From positions 1 through 64,000 of the forward strand of contig NZ_JACJTT010000019.1 of the NCBI RefSeq assembly GCF_014698825.1: a DNA stretch of 64,000 bases, in the 5' to 3' direction. Below the pieces are notes generated by a model, which was given only the letters and a program-made list of their open reading frames with translations, was not told the DNA's origin and ran no database searches. This document shows positions 61,905-64,000 of this stretch, piece by piece. How positions within the stretch are numbered: the stretch's first letter is position 1; the number at the start of each line of letters is the position of its first letter. The DNA is from Richelia sinica FACHB-800. Its GTDB lineage: Bacteria > Cyanobacteriota > Cyanobacteriia > Cyanobacteriales > Nostocaceae. A program made the translations under genes and the position numbers.

Positions 61905-62090
61905 GAGATCGCAGGGAACTTCTAACATAGATGAGGAAAGTGGCAACACCAATTACCGAAAGCTGAGGTAAGAGTAACGCCAAACCAGGATCTAGGAAGA
62001 TGCGACTATGGAAGGTTAGGGTGAGGAGCCTGCGAGACGTGTAAACCCAGGTTTTTTGTGGAGGGAACCTTTGTATAGAATAGGCAGTTA
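61905..62090 (+). ncRNA. Possible structured RNA ending at a strong hairpin
   Basis: There is no open frame on either strand. The sequence is GA-rich and shows local pairing potential (GTGGCAACAC, ACCGAAAGCTGAGGT, CCAGGTTTTTTGTGGAGGGAACC). TAGTAT just upstream could be a -10 box, and the hairpin at 62094-62129 with following T residues could end the transcript. It contains GAGGAAAGT and GTAACGCC, short words also found in RNase P RNA, but the other RNase P motifs (such as ACAGAA) are missing. I do not recognise a family. Confidence 0.3.
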
Positions 62091-62093
62091 TGG

Positions 62094-62129
62094 CTGAAGG
62101 GTCTGGTTGAACGCAACTAGACCCTTCAG
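62094..62129 (+). terminator. Strong hairpin terminator
   Basis: CTGAAGGGTCT pairs with AGACCCTTCAG, and the inner GGTTG pairs with CAACT (one G-T), leaving loop AACG. The plus-strand side runs into TTTATGTTTTA. It lies just beyond the stop codon of the archease-RtcB remnant on the other strand, so it may serve both directions. Confidence 0.7.
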
Positions 62130-62137
62130 TTTATGTT

Positions 62138-62688
62138 TTATCCTTTGACAACAGCAACAGGATGCAGACGCGCCACTTTACGAGCAATTCTGGCTTGGCT
62201 AACTACATTTACCACTCGACTGACATCTTTGTATGCTTGGGGTGCTTCTTCAGCTAAACCGGACATAGAACCAGCCCGGATGCTAATCCCTTCGAGTTCT
62301 AGTTCGTCCTTGAGGCGATCGCCTTTAATTTCTCGTTTGGCTTTGTGACGACTCATCACCCGTCCCGCACCGTTGACTTCTGCCTCTAGAGAGTGTGCAT
62401 CGAGATGCAAGATTGTAAATTGGTTAAATGCTAAGTTTTCACTTTCATGTAAATACAAAAGTTCATTCAACCAAGCAACCAGTAGGCTGACATAATCAAC
62501 ACCTTGGAGTTGAATTTTTCGCGTAATGGAAGACTCTGAGGTGAACTCGACATCAGCTAAATAATAAAGAGCGATCACTGCTTGGATGAATAACTGAGTT
62601 AAATTCCCCCCCAAACACGATAAGCCCAGTCAGCCGTATGTTCAACTTCTTGAAACCCTGCCAAATTGATTAAATCTGAGCTTTTCAC
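62138..62688 (-). pseudogene. Archease-RtcB deletion fusion with an upstream frameshift
   Basis: From a GTG at 62688 the frame reads [20 protein letters not shown], then WAYRVWGG, a normal archease start. At a run of seven G (62606-62612) it loses frame; eight G would restore it into [20 protein letters not shown] and on to [14 protein letters not shown]. After [14 protein letters not shown] the sequence changes to [20 protein letters not shown] and ends [18 protein letters not shown]...VAVVKG, the C-terminus of RtcB RNA ligase. About 400 residues of RtcB are missing. Archease normally helps RtcB repair RNA and the genes are often adjacent. Here one deletion fused them, and neither can work as usual. 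Confidence 0.8.
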
Positions 62689-62899
62689 TGGTTGATTAGA
62701 TAAATTTTGCCTAGTAAATTCACCAGTTTTTCTAAGTTAGAAGTGTTTAAATTTCTAAGTGCAAAGTGTCTCAATTTTTTGGGTTTAATTTGATGCTAAA
62801 AGAAAAATTTGAAGAACTTGTAAGGTAGTTTTGCCTTCCTCACAACTTTCTCAAATTTGTTACCTAATCTAAAAGATATCTTGTAAGCGGCGGTAAGTT

Positions 62900-63571
62900 A
62901 TGGCTACTATAAGTCAAATCAAAACAAGATTCCGAAATCGCGCTGAAGCAGGGCAACAATTAGCTAACAAACTGACAGATTACGCCCATCGTCCCGATGT
63001 GTTAGTGTTGGGACTCGTGCGTGGTGGTGTACCTGTTGCTTTTGAAGTAGCCAAAGTTTTGAATGTGTCGTGGGATATTTGCTTAGTGAGTAAATTGACT
63101 GTACCAGGACATAAAGAATTAGCAATGGGTAGCATTGCCTCTGGTGGTGTACGTTGCCTTAATTATGATGTTGTTAGTTGGCTGGGGATTTCTGGGAAAA
63201 CAATTGATGATGTTGCAGCTAGGGAACAACGAGAATTAGAGCGACGCGACAGAGCTTATCGGGGTCATCTTTCGCCATTAGAAATTAGCAATCGCACTAT
63301 CATTCTTGTGGATGATGGTATCACCACTGGCTCAACCATGCGTGCTGCTATTACTATTGTCAGAGAACAAAAGCCTCAGCAAATTATTGTTGCAGTTCCG
63401 GTAGGATTAGTCAAAACTTGTCAAGAATTAAGCCATGAAGTAGATAAATTTATATGTTTAATAACACCAAAAACTTTGTATGCAATCGCTCTCTGGTATG
63501 AAAATTTTGCTCAAATCAGTGATGCTGCAATTCGTGAATTTTTGACCCAGCAATTTGCAGTTAGTTCTTAA
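62900..63571 (+). CDS. Phosphoribosyltransferase-domain protein
   Basis: The 223 residues are a type I PRTase fold. The PRPP-binding motif is IILVDDGITTGSTM (about 132-145). LVLGLVRGGVPVAFEVA (about 35-51) is the N-terminal loop. A long helix with DDVAAREQRELERRDRAYRG sits before the core, as in the stand-alone PRTases often found with dienelactone-hydrolase or stress genes in cyanobacteria. The base it acts on is unknown. A 211-bp non-coding stretch upstream (62689-62899) probably carries its promoter. The ATG is preceded by GGCGGTAAG. Confidence 0.85.
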   Translation: MATISQIKTRFRNRAEAGQQLANKLTDYAHRPDVLVLGLVRGGVPVAFEVAKVLNVSWDICLVSKLTVPGHKELAMGSIASGGVRCLNYDVVSWLGISGKTIDDVAAREQRELERRDRAYRGHLSPLEISNRTIILVDDGITTGSTMRAAITIVREQKPQQIIVAVPVGLVKTCQELSHEVDKFICLITPKTLYAIALWYENFAQISDAAIREFLTQQFAVSS

Positions 63572-63764
63572 AGAGATTGTATATACTTTTTTATCGTTTC
63601 TTCGCTGACATGGACTTTTAGAGAAATAATAGAAATTGAAGGTAAAAGTTAATAATTCAAGGTCAAAATTTTCATATACATTGATTACGGAGTTGTAATT
63701 GCTGCTACATCTGTCGCAGATATCACGATTCTTACTTCCTAATTTAGTGTGGGAGGTGAGTAGA

Positions 63765-63929
63765 ATGACCATTACAGCCACTCAACCAAAATTGCAGGTA
63801 AAAAAGGTAATTAAGACAAAACAATTATCTCAACATTCAACAGATATTGGTACTCCTCAAGTTCCCCTCCGTCAACTCCCAGTAAAACAAGAGCATGAGT
63901 TGTTATGTGATTGGGAAAACGCATCTTAA
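63765..63929 (+). CDS. Small hypothetical protein
   Basis: The ATG at 63765 with GGAGGTGAG nine bases ahead gives 54 residues, MTITATQPKLQVKKVIKTKQ onwards. The frame also stays open to 63699, but that start lacks a ribosome site. The product is basic at the N-terminus and polar, with no membrane segment and no motif I recognise. The strong Shine-Dalgarno supports translation. Confidence 0.55.
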   Translation: MTITATQPKLQVKKVIKTKQLSQHSTDIGTPQVPLRQLPVKQEHELLCDWENAS

Positions 63930-63992
63930 TTAGCACCTTGACTGAGCAATCTGTCAATCCAGGCAAGAGATACTTGAGAAATAGGAGAACAC

Positions 63993-64000
63993 ATGATCAT
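63993..64000 (+). CDS. First codons of a gene running off the right edge
   Basis: ATGATCAT begins 63993 with AGGAG eight bases before it. Only two full codons are visible, so nothing can be said of the product. It follows the small ORF by 63 bp on the same strand and may be co-transcribed. Confidence 0.35.

Noticed and set aside
61905-62090. RNase P RNA or 6S RNA
   Set aside because: Only two short words agree with RNase P RNA; its other conserved blocks and the expected length of about 400 nt are missing. No 6S-like closing stem was found.

Overview
The window comes from a cyanobacterium, most likely a filamentous heterocyst-former of the Nostoc/Anabaena group. The evidence is AT-rich DNA with scattered GCGATCGC (HIP1) octamers, heptanucleotide STRR repeats, dispersed CACGCAGAG-type repeats, AMIN domains on a TonB receptor and a type V-K CRISPR-associated transposon. 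All assignments are by eye from motifs; no database search was run.

Positions 1-46500 hold a very long minus-strand operon for a nonribosomal peptide/polyketide siderophore. In transcription order (right to left) it has: a fatty-acyl-AMP ligase starter fused to a Ser-like NRPS module; a TauD/SyrP-like hydroxylase; a PKS module ending in an epimerase domain; an Asn/Asp-type module with epimerase; an adenylation-less C-PCP-C protein fused to a second TauD hydroxylase; an Asp module headed by an 'interface' domain; a diaminobutyrate transaminase; a Dab-like module with half a condensation domain; an Ala-like module; a third TauD hydroxylase; and a last interface-domain module ending in a thioester reductase. 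Then come a methyltransferase, a GSA-like aminotransferase, an MbtH protein, a type II thioesterase, a FetAB-like ABC transporter and a PepSY protein cut off by an insertion sequence. A TonB-dependent receptor with two AMIN domains is transcribed divergently (46554-49538). The logic is that of an acylated beta-hydroxy-amino-acid (photoreactive-type) ferric siderophore, closest in concept to the cyanochelin family, released reductively as an aldehyde or alcohol.

Positions 49600-50922 carry a small HTH protein, a secreted hypothetical protein and tRNA-Val(GAC).

Positions 50948-60575 are a complete-looking type V-K CAST inserted just downstream of that tRNA. It has TGTACA ends with TnsB-site repeats, a delocalised 17-nt homing guide matching the tRNA, an 8-repeat CRISPR array, tracrRNA, nuclease-dead Cas12k, a divergent MerR-type CvkR repressor, TniQ, TnsC and TnsB. 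The cargo is a Fic/Panacea toxin-antitoxin pair plus the deletion scar of a type I restriction operon and a degenerate tRNA-like RNA. Directly outside the tnsB-side end (60570-60741) is what looks like the end of a second, older CAST. It carries its own homing guide with the same 17-nt tRNA match and is broken off at an IS66 transposase fragment. The site has therefore apparently been used at least twice.

Positions 61000-64000 return to chromosomal genes: a PEBP-family lipoprotein, a possible structured RNA with a strong terminator, an archease-RtcB deletion fusion, a phosphoribosyltransferase, a small unknown ORF and the first codons of another gene.
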